Below, one piece after another: positions 22,005-28,599 of a DNA stretch of 64,000 bases (positions within the stretch are counted from its first letter, which is position 1; the number at the start of each line of letters is the position of its first letter). The notes beneath the pieces were generated by a model. The model was not told the DNA's origin, searched no databases, and saw only the letters and a list, made by a program, of their open reading frames with translations. A program made the translations under genes and the position numbers. This DNA comes from Hydractinia symbiolongicarpus (Eukaryota; Cnidaria; Hydrozoa; Anthoathecata; Hydractiniidae), in contig NC_079888.1 in the NCBI RefSeq assembly GCF_029227915.1, positions 7,127,001 to 7,191,000 of the forward strand, read 5' to 3'.

Positions 22005-23324
22005 ATGGAATACGGGAAAAAGTTAAACCCAGAGCGTTCACTTAGAACTGCACATGGCGTAAAAGGAACGCATCAAAAAGTAATTGTCACTCACAACCCA
22101 AGTGAGATCGATCAGAACCAGTTACTCCTGATTAGGTTCCCTAATTTAGGTAACGATGATGTCATTGTTCCTGGTACTTCGAAAATAAGTTTCGACGTTG
22201 AACTCGAGTCAAAAGTCGACACGAAGAGAACATTGGTCTCTAACATAGGAAGGGCAATTGTTAAAAAGCTAGCTATCAAGTTCGAGGGTACCGAGATTCT
22301 GAGCATTGATGACTTTGATCTTTTCGGGTGCTACAGAGATTTATGGCTAACCAAGTCCGAAAAAAGAAATGCAATAAGACAAGGTATCATCTTTGATGAA
22401 GGGTGCACGGAAAATTGCATGAAACTGAGAGTTGGAGCCGCGGATAAAGACGCATCAGAGGTAGCGGACAAAGCAATCTATGATGCATACAAAAACAAGT
22501 TCACCATACCACTAGATTTTGAAATGTTGGATAGCACGATCCCATATTATCAGGCTGGATTAGGTAATAGGCTGTGTTATGAGATAACATTCAACAATTA
22601 TGACAGGGTAGTATTATCAACACCAACCAAACCTTCCGGTGCCACATCGGCACCCGCGCCGGATGCTAAATACAAAATCTCCAACATATCTCTCGAATAT
22701 GAGATTGTGACACAACCCACACTCGCCAGATTCATTTCAAATGAATACCAAAACATGGCCGTACTCTATGACAGATTTCTGAGACATAGACAAATTAGGG
22801 TGGATAAGTCGGACACAACGTGGAATTGGTCATTCAATACACCGTGCAAGTCCCTGAAGGGTATATTGGTTCTGTTTGAGGAAGAGAAAGCTTACAAACA
22901 AGATACCGGTAAGTTCTACAATCCCAAGATCAAAAAGGTATCCGCCATAGTTGAGGGTAAGCCTAACCAACTTTTCGCTCAGGGGATGCAACCGTTTGAG
23001 CATTATGGTGAAATATGCAAGTATTTCGCGGAGGGCAAACAAAGGGATGGTAACGCCGGTGAAATACAGAAACATCTGCAACTACATGATGTGAAGGTCG
23101 CGGACTACCTAACCACGAAATATGCCCTATGGCTGGACTTCAGAACCATAGATGAAAACTCACTGCACGGGACCGGCCGACGGATTGAAAATGCGAGCAA
23201 GGGCATCACACTGCAAGTTGAAAAGACGGCCGAAACCGCGGGATCCTTAAACGCCTACATATATCTAATCATGGATGCTCAATTAAATATTCAAAACGGT
23301 GAAATTATGGATGTACTATATTAA
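22005..23324 (+). CDS. Major capsid protein (double jelly-roll)
   Basis: 439 residues: 'MEYGKKLNPERSLRTAHGVK', 'HNPSEIDQNQLLLIRFPNLG', 'GRAIVKKLAIKFEGTEIL', 'YRDLWLTKSEK'. These blocks and the length are those of the Polinton major capsid protein, a double jelly-roll protein related to those of virophages and adenoviruses; its C-terminal half ('LWLDFRTIDE', 'LQVEKTAE') holds the second barrel. It would form the hexameric capsomers. The start is the ATG at 22,005; a two-codon upstream frame begins at 21,995 and an (AAAAT)n run lies at 21,970-21,989. The stop at 23,322-23,324 is one base from the ATPase start. Confidence 0.82.
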   Translation: MEYGKKLNPERSLRTAHGVKGTHQKVIVTHNPSEIDQNQLLLIRFPNLGNDDVIVPGTSKISFDVELESKVDTKRTLVSNIGRAIVKKLAIKFEGTEILSIDDFDLFGCYRDLWLTKSEKRNAIRQGIIFDEGCTENCMKLRVGAADKDASEVADKAIYDAYKNKFTIPLDFEMLDSTIPYYQAGLGNRLCYEITFNNYDRVVLSTPTKPSGATSAPAPDAKYKISNISLEYEIVTQPTLARFISNEYQNMAVLYDRFLRHRQIRVDKSDTTWNWSFNTPCKSLKGILVLFEEEKAYKQDTGKFYNPKIKKVSAIVEGKPNQLFAQGMQPFEHYGEICKYFAEGKQRDGNAGEIQKHLQLHDVKVADYLTTKYALWLDFRTIDENSLHGTGRRIENASKGITLQVEKTAETAGSLNAYIYLIMDAQLNIQNGEIMDVLY

Positions 23325-23325
23325 G

Positions 23326-23922
23326 ATGGACTACATGAAAGATCCTCACACGGCATTATTCGTCGGTCCCACGGGCTGCGGAAAATCCAGACGCGTTGTA
23401 ACGCTACTAGAGAGTGAATACTTTGATCACTTTGATTTCATTGTGATTATATGTCCAACATTAAGATGGAATAAGACATATATGTGTCGAAAATGGTTTT
23501 GGAACGACAGATATGTGATTCTAATTGAGCCCATGGGCATGTTGTACGAATGGATTCAAAAGATGACGGATTTCTGTGCCGGGTACAAAACATTATTCCT
23601 GATCGACGACATCATCGCGGATGAGAAACTGGACAAAAAGAGGCAACCGCTTCTGGAGCTGGCCATCAGCGGTCGGCATCGAAACCACACCATGTGGCTA
23701 CTCACACAATCATACACCGCGATACCGAAGAACTTACGAAGGCAGGCAAAAATGTTATATGTGTGGTATCCGAAGGACAGACATGATCTCGCAACCATCC
23801 ACGAAGAGAATGATGTCATTGAATCATCGGAGATCCAGAAGGTTAAGGAAAGGCTAAAAGATGGAAAATATACACATTTAGTCATGAGGATGGAACATCC
23901 AAGAACTCACGTGATTTGCTAG
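23326..23922 (+). CDS. Genome-packaging ATPase (A32/FtsK-HerA type)
   Basis: 198 residues from the ATG at 23,326; an earlier ATG at 23,299 would overlap the capsid gene. Walker A is GPTGCGKS at residues 14-21 and Walker B is LFLIDD ending at Asp94-Asp95. 'SGRHRNHTMWLLTQSY' near 126-142 holds the Gln of the sensor region. This is the short ATPase of Polintons, virophages and NCLDVs that pumps DNA into preformed capsids. It lies one base after the major capsid stop, so the two are likely made from one transcript or from closely staged promoters. A perfect 12-bp-stem palindrome follows its stop. Confidence 0.92.
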   Translation: MDYMKDPHTALFVGPTGCGKSRRVVTLLESEYFDHFDFIVIICPTLRWNKTYMCRKWFWNDRYVILIEPMGMLYEWIQKMTDFCAGYKTLFLIDDIIADEKLDKKRQPLLELAISGRHRNHTMWLLTQSYTAIPKNLRRQAKMLYVWYPKDRHDLATIHEENDVIESSEIQKVKERLKDGKYTHLVMRMEHPRTHVIC

Positions 23923-23932
23923 ATTGGATGTT

Positions 23933-23959
23933 TTTTGTTACAAGACTCTTGTAACAAAA
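23933..23959 (+). terminator. Palindrome past the ATPase stop
   Basis: Perfect stem TTTTGTTACAAG (23,933-23,944) and CTTGTAACAAAA (23,948-23,959), loop ACT, ten bases after the stop. It is the strongest hairpin in the element. A factor-independent bacterial terminator is not expected in an animal; 3'-end formation, as for mimivirus-type hairpins, is the suggestion. Confidence 0.55.
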
Positions 23960-23973
23960 GTATCTAACAGATC

Positions 23974-24069
23974 TATAGACTCCTATAAGACTCTCCTATA
24001 ATACTCCTATAATACTCCTATAATACTCCTATAATACTCCTATAATACTCCTATAGACTCCTATAGTAC
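23974..24069 (+). repeat. 11-bp phased TATAATA array upstream of the 209-aa gene
   Basis: Five exact copies of TCCTATAATAC start at 23,994, 24,005, 24,016, 24,027 and 24,038. Degenerate copies precede them (TCCTATAAGAC at 23,981) and follow them (TCCTATAGAC, TCCTATAGTACC), up to the ATG at 24,071. The period is one helical turn, so the TATAATA cores lie on one face of the DNA. It may act as a multi-site promoter. Confidence 0.7.
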
Positions 24070-24070
24070 C

Positions 24071-24700
24071 ATGATAGAATATATAAATTTCACATTACTG
24101 GTGACAGCCGTGGCGCTATTGCTGTTATTGGTTAGTTTTTGCCTTTTTTGTATTAAAAAATACCTATCGCTATTGAAAATGGCTGAAACAGCAATTGACA
24201 ACCTAATTTTTATCGATGAACGGGATGAACAGGATGATGGGAAGAGACAGAAATTGCTCGAGTGCGTGCTGACCGGAAATAGCAAGCTGTATCTGGGGAA
24301 GATGTATACGGAGGAGGGGATCCGGAAGCTCGGGAATGGTGAGGTGGATAAACTTTTCGCCATATACGAGGCTAAACTATCTGGTCAAATGGTAAAGTCT
24401 CTTGGAGAGTCAATAATCCACATGTACTCTCTGGGTGCCTGTGCGGCTCTGGGCATAAAAAATCAAAAAGCTCTGAGTGATGACCTGGAGAATGACCCAT
24501 TCCTAAACTCCGCCCTTCAAAGGTTCACGTGCGATTTCTTTTATAAGTTCGGATCACTACTATCACCAATCAGTGTGGGTCTAATTACAGGTAGGCATTA
24601 TATCGCTGGAAGAAATTTAAACGCAAATAATAATATAGATATAGATAATAAAGATGTCAGAGGAACAGACCCCTATTCAGGTGACAACGAAGAACCCTAA
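24071..24700 (+). CDS. Membrane protein of unknown function (209 aa)
   Basis: An N-terminal hydrophobic helix (about residues 7-31, 'LLVTAVALLLLLVSFCLFCI') is followed by a Lys-rich stop-transfer and a soluble body. The body holds 'VLTGNSKLYLGKMYTEEGIR' and a second weaker hydrophobic patch (SLLSPISVGLITG). The C-terminus is Asn/Asp-rich. I recognise no domain. It opens a run of five plus-strand genes (to 25,947) that nearly all carry a membrane segment and overlap or nearly touch; it overlaps the next gene by 47 bases. A role in the inner face of the particle or host membrane interaction is only a guess. Confidence 0.65.
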   Translation: MIEYINFTLLVTAVALLLLLVSFCLFCIKKYLSLLKMAETAIDNLIFIDERDEQDDGKRQKLLECVLTGNSKLYLGKMYTEEGIRKLGNGEVDKLFAIYEAKLSGQMVKSLGESIIHMYSLGACAALGIKNQKALSDDLENDPFLNSALQRFTCDFFYKFGSLLSPISVGLITGRHYIAGRNLNANNNIDIDNKDVRGTDPYSGDNEEP

Positions 24701-25076
24701 AAAGGTTGAATCTGGTAAGAGGTTGGCGGAATACAACCGTAAAAAGAGGGAGGAATATAAAAAATGGCTCATGGCACAGACGGAGGTACAGTCGGCACCT
24801 CAGACACAAACCCGGCCGGCACCTCAGACACACTCAGCACCTCAGACACAGTTGGAGGATCCTAAGGATATTGTCATCGAGGATTCCGTGACAGATGGCC
24901 CCAAACACGGCGGAGTGAACTACACAATAATGGGTGGTGGTGGGGTGATAGTACTTGTCTTAATTGGTGCTTATTTCGTGTATAAAAATAAGGACAAAAA
25001 TATTAAGGTGAAGGGTACCCCACCACCCTCCGATCCTAAAAAAACCGTGAGAATAAGTAAGCTTGAAATGGAATAA
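24654..25076 (+). CDS. Single-pass membrane protein with Gln/Pro repeats (140 aa)
   Basis: The start is the ATG at 24,654, inside the end of the previous gene in another frame. A basic helix (KRLAEYNRKKREEYKKWL) is followed by three copies of APQTQ/H-type repeats encoded by 'GGCACCTCAGACACA' (24,796-24,851). A Gly-rich stretch then leads to a transmembrane helix (VIVLVLIGAYFVYKNK, about residues 98-113) and a basic tail. The arrangement predicts an outer or intravirion N-terminus and a short tail. No family recognised. Confidence 0.65.
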   Translation: MSEEQTPIQVTTKNPKKVESGKRLAEYNRKKREEYKKWLMAQTEVQSAPQTQTRPAPQTHSAPQTQLEDPKDIVIEDSVTDGPKHGGVNYTIMGGGGVIVLVLIGAYFVYKNKDKNIKVKGTPPPSDPKKTVRISKLEME

Positions 25077-25120
25077 AGGGATAATATCGCGATACTATAA
25101 TCTTGAAGTAAATATAAGAC

Positions 25121-25348
25121 ATGGATAAGAAAAGTATAGTAAACGATATTTATAAGGCATCGGTCGTATGCGTTTTCGCTGTAGGCTATTCAATGCTCGG
25201 GAAAAAGGTATTAAAAATGACACCACCCTCAATTCAGAAGTTTGACCTGGAAGATACCGGAAAGCTTGTAGCCATAGTCGCCGCAAGTGAAATGACAAGA
25301 GAATATCTAGTTAAGCAAAAAATTATACCTGAAACTATAAATATATAA
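25121..25348 (+). CDS. Small conserved Polinton membrane protein (75 aa)
   Basis: 'MDKKSIVNDIYKASVVCVFA', a hydrophobic helix at about residues 13-27, then 'FDLEDTGKLVAIVAASEMTR' and 'LVKQKIIPETINI'. The second half pattern (DxxDxGKLxAxxxA) occurs in small proteins of other Polintons. TATA-like 'ACTATAAT' lies 27 bases upstream. Its stop codon TAA shares its last base with the next start (TAATG at 25,346-25,350). Function unknown. Confidence 0.6.
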   Translation: MDKKSIVNDIYKASVVCVFAVGYSMLGKKVLKMTPPSIQKFDLEDTGKLVAIVAASEMTREYLVKQKIIPETINI

Positions 25349-25491
25349 TGTTGCGAATACTGGAATGGTTGGTCTGGGTTTTATATCGACGTAAGAAAGT
25401 TGAGAGTATTTTACCCAAGGTGGAATACACGGATATCGAGGTCATAGACGACTCTGATGTCATAGACTCCGAAGCTATCGTATTAAAATAA
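25348..25491 (+). CDS. 47-aa ORF overlapping the 75-aa gene by TAATG
   Basis: The ATG at 25,348 is fused to the upstream TAA. The product begins 'MLRILEWLVWVLYRRKKVES', a short amphipathic/hydrophobic start with a basic stop-transfer, and ends in an acidic segment with 'IEVIDDSDVIDSEAIV'. A non-random acid/hydrophobic tail and tight spacing to both neighbours (30 bases to the next ATG) suggest a real gene. TAATG overlap recalls termination-reinitiation as used by compact viruses; not proven here. Confidence 0.5.
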   Translation: MLRILEWLVWVLYRRKKVESILPKVEYTDIEVIDDSDVIDSEAIVLK

Positions 25492-25521
25492 CGCCACTAT
25501 ATTATACCGGATTATATAAAC

Positions 25522-25947
25522 ATGGCTTCAATTGCAATGATGTTGGGAGGTGCCTTCGCGAACGCTTTGGCCTTCACCGGATCAAGCTACCTCTTTTCAA
25601 GTTTATCAAAGGATAGGATAGATAAGGAACGGAAGCGGCATGATCTGGCCATAGAGCAGCTGCAAAAGGCTCAGGTTATATGGCAACGTAAAAGACAAGA
25701 GAGGGTTGACTTTATCAATAAGAAGCTCAGACTTGAGAAGAAGGCCGAGGGTAAATTCACGGAGCTGGATGACGCGATGCGGGAATATAAAAAAGTATTT
25801 GGAGGGTCACCTCTCACAGATATTCCGCGCAAGCCCGTATTGAGCGACTTTTATACACCCAGCAATGGCCAGCATGAACGGGAATTGGCATTTATCGCGC
25901 TAAGCATGATCGGTGTCGGCGGCGCCGTGTGGTATTTCGAAAAATAG
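25522..25947 (+). CDS. Conserved Polinton protein, two end helices around a coiled coil (141 aa)
   Basis: 'MASIAMMLGGAFANALAFTG' is a hydrophobic, Ala/Gly-rich start. A Lys/Glu/Gln-rich coiled coil follows (about 28-80, with 'RKRHDLAIEQLQKAQ'). Then come 'LSDFYTPSNGQHERELAFIA' and a C-terminal helix ending in WYFEK. This is one of the better conserved small proteins of cnidarian Polintons. Two membrane-facing ends bridged by a coiled coil would suit a scaffold or membrane-linking role, which I infer. It ends the plus-strand block; a palindrome at 25,965 separates it from the convergent 335-aa gene. Confidence 0.7.
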   Translation: MASIAMMLGGAFANALAFTGSSYLFSSLSKDRIDKERKRHDLAIEQLQKAQVIWQRKRQERVDFINKKLRLEKKAEGKFTELDDAMREYKKVFGGSPLTDIPRKPVLSDFYTPSNGQHERELAFIALSMIGVGGAVWYFEK

Positions 25948-25964
25948 TACCATGCCGCGGGTAT

Positions 25965-25989
25965 TATGTTACATGTGTCATGTAACATA
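25965..25989. terminator. Palindrome between convergent genes
   Basis: Stem TATGTTACATG (25,965-25,975) and CATGTAACATA (25,979-25,989), loop TGT. It lies 17 bases after the 141-aa gene (plus) and 12 bases after the 335-aa gene (minus), so one symmetric hairpin could serve both transcripts. Confidence 0.55.
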
Positions 25990-26001
25990 TATTCAGTATG
26001 G

Positions 26002-27009
26002 CTAACGCTTTGTAACCATGTAGGTGTATATCAGACCTCCGATTCCAACTATCAAAGCCCACAGGTTTTGACTCAACCAACCGACGGCTTCCTTTGCTCT
26101 ATTTAGGATCCACGATACGATGGATCCAATTATACCGGGCAGTGATGCGGCTGCGGCACCTGCTAATCTACCCAGGAGAGATCCTAGCGCACTCAGCTTG
26201 TTCTTTATCCATTCCCTCGCACCACCTTCGGTTTTTTCATGATTTTTTGTATTACCGGTGGATGACCCCCCACCCCCTGGTGTCAAAGTTTCAACTAGAA
26301 GGCCGATAACCATACTAAATGCCGTTAGTACACTGACGATGGTGATACCCTGCTCACGGAATAGCGTTCGTATCTTTTCACCCAATGTAGTTTCTTTGTC
26401 AAGTACTTTGGTAATCGTCTCCCTGATGCTTTTTATTTGACTGTTAAGTTTACCTTTGAGAATATCGATAATCTCTTGCCGGCCTTTCAACTCATTTTGC
26501 AAACCTTTCAACCTTTCTTTCGCTTCATTTTGTTGTTCCTCGGTCATATTTGGTGTGTTTTCCATCTCTTCCAACTTGTTTTTTTCTCTGTCAATATGCT
26601 GTTCGAGCTGAACCTTTTTTGCAACTTCATCCTGAAGACTTCCTCTTATGTTTCTCAATGATCTATCCAATCCTAGCAATTCACGCATAGGATATTCAAA
26701 TAGATCACCGGTCTGGGTTGCTTCATGGTCTACAGATTGTTGTTTGACCAATGAAATTAAATCCTCGGCACTGTTCACCACCTCCCCGGACATGGTTTCT
26801 AATTCTATATCCGTCGCATTCTCTATTTTATCCGGTGACGGTAGTCTCTCTTCTATTTTGTTTAGCCTAGCGGCCTGTCGGGGGGTTATACTACCTTTCG
26901 GTATATCGAACCCCAAATTGCGCAGCCTTTTCTTGCCCAGTATATCTGCAATGGTACCGGTAGACCTTAGAGATCCGCCATGTGTCAGCGGTCTGTTATA
27001 ATTCGCCAT
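26002..27009 (-). CDS. Coiled-coil membrane protein (335 aa)
   Basis: The start is the ATG at 27,009 (MANYNRPLTHGG); the longer frame would need a TTG. The order is: N-terminal Arg/Gly-rich region with 'LRSTGTIADILGKKRLRNLG'; a long coiled coil (about 115-205, with 'KKVQLEQHIDREKNKLEEME'); a first hydrophobic helix (about 222-245, ITIVSVLTAFSMVIGLLVET); a Gly/Ser linker; an amphipathic Gly/Ala-rich region (LLGRLAGAAAASLPGIIGSI); and a C-terminal transmembrane helix (ALIVGIGGLIYTYMVTKR). The C-terminal part resembles membrane-active virion proteins in outline only. It overlaps the 90-aa gene by 14 bases. Known in cnidarian Polintons; function not established. Confidence 0.75.
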   Translation of the reverse strand: MANYNRPLTHGGSLRSTGTIADILGKKRLRNLGFDIPKGSITPRQAARLNKIEERLPSPDKIENATDIELETMSGEVVNSAEDLISLVKQQSVDHEATQTGDLFEYPMRELLGLDRSLRNIRGSLQDEVAKKVQLEQHIDREKNKLEEMENTPNMTEEQQNEAKERLKGLQNELKGRQEIIDILKGKLNSQIKSIRETITKVLDKETTLGEKIRTLFREQGITIVSVLTAFSMVIGLLVETLTPGGGGSSTGNTKNHEKTEGGAREWIKNKLSALGSLLGRLAGAAAASLPGIIGSIVSWILNRAKEAVGWLSQNLWALIVGIGGLIYTYMVTKR

Positions 27010-27268
27010 CGCGAGTCTCAAACAGATCGGTATGTATCACGCTCGGGTTCTCGTTTGGATATATAGTTAATAGCTTCTCATAGAGCGATTTAACCCGCTC
27101 ACTAGTAACTCTGGAGCGCAGAGAGGTTCCTCCGCCGAATGATGTCTCCTCATCAGGTGTGTGTATCTGCACACGCGTGCGCTCCCTCGGTACCAGAGGT
27201 GTGGAGTCATCGGTACCCTCGTCGGGTTGACCATGGTCACCAAACGGATCAATATCAATGTCCGCCAT
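26996..27268 (-). CDS. Small acidic conserved Polinton protein (90 aa)
   Basis: The start is the ATG at 27,266-27,268 (MADIDIDPFGDHGQPDEGTD); the frame is open further upstream but without support. It contains 'DEETSFGGGTSLRSRV' and 'VKSLYEKLLTIYP', a pattern I recognise from small Polinton proteins. It precedes and overlaps the 335-aa coiled-coil gene, so the two probably work together or share a transcript. Its 5' side is the second bidirectional promoter. Confidence 0.65.
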   Translation of the reverse strand: MADIDIDPFGDHGQPDEGTDDSTPLVPRERTRVQIHTPDEETSFGGGTSLRSRVTSERVKSLYEKLLTIYPNENPSVIHTDLFETRDGEL

Positions 27269-27307
27269 TATTTTATTTAAAGGATAGTTTTTTCTAATAT
27301 AATAGAA
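27269..27307. promoter_or_regulatory. Bidirectional promoter 2
   Basis: A 39-bp spacer between the divergent 90-aa (minus) and 161-aa (plus) genes. ATTTAAA is at 27,275-27,281 and CTAATATAATA at 27,294-27,304, three bases before the ATG. It matches promoter 1 (21,343-21,380) in both boxes, with 19 against 21 bases from box to box. Confidence 0.55.
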
Positions 27308-27793
27308 ATGGCAGAGAGTTCTAGTACCAGAGAAGAAACTTTTAAAACGGATATATCCAATTCCCAACTTGAGGAGCTGGTGAAATTACGAGGTAAGTTC
27401 CAAGACAGGACACACGAACACGGAGGATCTCTGATCATATGGTCGATTCTGGAGGGATTATCCGGAACCGCAGCAATTACCGGCTCGATAGCGACCGCGG
27501 TGACCATTATTAGAAATTTGGGCGGTACCCATGGAAATTACATGTGGAATTCGGGTATGTGTCTATTGGGCTCGGCTTCCTATGCGGTTACCGCCCAATA
27601 TGTTAGGACATATCGGGAGAAACTTATCAAATTAAGAGCCGCATATCGCGTTGTACAAAATGCCATCGATGTTTTCGATAAAACGCTACTCTGGCACACT
27701 CGGATCTGTAGAGCCGATTTTGAGAATTTGTGTGATACGTATCATAGAACTCTCAAGGATCTGGATAAACTGGATATAGGTTATTTAGAGTAA
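27308..27793 (+). CDS. Two-helix membrane protein, paralog A (161 aa)
   Basis: 'SNSQLEELVKLRGKF' near residue 17, two hydrophobic segments (about 46-66, 'LSGTAAITGSIATAVTII', and about 80-95), then 'YVRTYREKLIKLRAAY'. The same order (NSQLxELxKLRxKF, hairpin of two membrane helices, KRYRSKLDK) is found in the next gene, so they are tandem duplicates. Start from the ATG three bases past CTAATATAATA. Helical hairpins of this kind occur in small Polinton proteins without known function. Confidence 0.65.
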   Translation: MAESSSTREETFKTDISNSQLEELVKLRGKFQDRTHEHGGSLIIWSILEGLSGTAAITGSIATAVTIIRNLGGTHGNYMWNSGMCLLGSASYAVTAQYVRTYREKLIKLRAAYRVVQNAIDVFDKTLLWHTRICRADFENLCDTYHRTLKDLDKLDIGYLE

Positions 27794-27818
27794 AGTTTTT
27801 TTTCTTTGTAGTAACCAA

Positions 27819-28406
27819 ATGGCAGAGATTTATCCGAAGCTACCCACGGCTCCCGAGTATTCGAGCGAGCAGGACAAGTTTAATACTAATACCGTGAACT
27901 CTCAACTTGGGGAGCTTAGAAAATTACGTGATAAGTTCAATACAAAATATGAGAAATATAACAAGACGCTACACAGACTGGTGCTTTTAAATGCCAGCGC
28001 CACGGCCCTAACCGTCGCTTCGGGCATAGGTTCGGTGGTAACCGGTGCCACGCTCATCGGAATCCCCGCTTCCGTCGGATTGGGAGCCGTAGCACTGTCC
28101 GGAACCATTTTCACGGGTTCCGTCATGGCACTGATTAAAAGATATCGGAGCAAACTTGACAAGGTCATGAAATTATATGATGTTGCGACGTCCGCCATCG
28201 CCGTGTTTGAAAACTCCGTCTCGCGGGCTCTGAATAATGATGACATTAGTCACATCGAATTTCAAACCCTGAGCGGTATATACTACGAAGCTCTGAAAAA
28301 GATGATGAAAACCGACAGAAAGATGGAGAGCGAAACTCGCAACCAGTTTGAAAAAAGTCTAATGGACGAGGTTCAAAGCCTCAGAAGGACCGTAAATCAA
28401 GGTTAG
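27819..28406 (+). CDS. Two-helix membrane protein, paralog B (195 aa)
   Basis: 'VNSQLGELRKLRDKFNTKYE' at about residue 27, two Gly/Ala-rich hydrophobic helices (about 54-75 and 79-103, 'GIGSVVTGATLIGIPASVGL'), then 'IKRYRSKLDKVMKLYD' and a long helical C-terminus. Paralog of the preceding gene, better preserved in the membrane hairpin. It starts 25 bases after paralog A; the spacer is a pyrimidine run ending in TTTGTAG, which resembles a splice acceptor. Polintons of cnidarians carry related proteins; function unknown. Confidence 0.7.
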   Translation: MAEIYPKLPTAPEYSSEQDKFNTNTVNSQLGELRKLRDKFNTKYEKYNKTLHRLVLLNASATALTVASGIGSVVTGATLIGIPASVGLGAVALSGTIFTGSVMALIKRYRSKLDKVMKLYDVATSAIAVFENSVSRALNNDDISHIEFQTLSGIYYEALKKMMKTDRKMESETRNQFEKSLMDEVQSLRRTVNQG

Positions 28407-28440
28407 TGATGTGTGCATGTACACCGCTCGCATATTTCGT

Positions 28441-28454
28441 GTGGTACGATAAAA
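28441..28454 (+). repeat. Direct repeat GTGGTACGATAAAA, copy 1 (integrase side)
   Basis: Identical 14-bp copy at 29,624-29,637. The two copies bracket the integrase gene (28,600-29,577), about 1.2 kb apart, both in the same orientation. Confidence 0.6.
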
Positions 28455-28559
28455 ATTAATATGTAAGGCGGTTTGTGACATTATGCGGCGCGATCGTCCC
28501 CCCCAAGACTGAGCCATAGCGGCCCTATCTGCCGACCGACCCGCGCGATCCCCGGCATC

Positions 28560-28584
28560 ATCTTTACCTGTTTCTGGTAAAGAT
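28560..28584. terminator. Palindrome between convergent 195-aa gene and integrase
   Basis: Stem ATCTTTACC (28,560-28,568) and GGTAAAGAT (28,576-28,584), seven-base loop, 16 bases past the integrase stop. The stem core is the same as that at 19,527-19,551. Confidence 0.5.
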
Positions 28585-28599
28585 ATCGTCCCCTTTTTT

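Noticed and set aside
23299-23325. Earlier ATG for the packaging ATPase
   Set aside because: It would overlap the end of the capsid gene and adds residues (MKLWMYYIK) not expected before the Walker A region; the ATG at 23,326 follows the capsid stop by one base.
23994-24060. Possible CRISPR-like array (regular 11-bp repeats)
   Set aside because: There are no spacers; the units are directly contiguous and lie in an animal mobile element.
26094-27001. Plus-strand frames opposite the 335-aa gene
   Set aside because: They are antisense shadows of a long minus-strand frame with coiled-coil and membrane segments.
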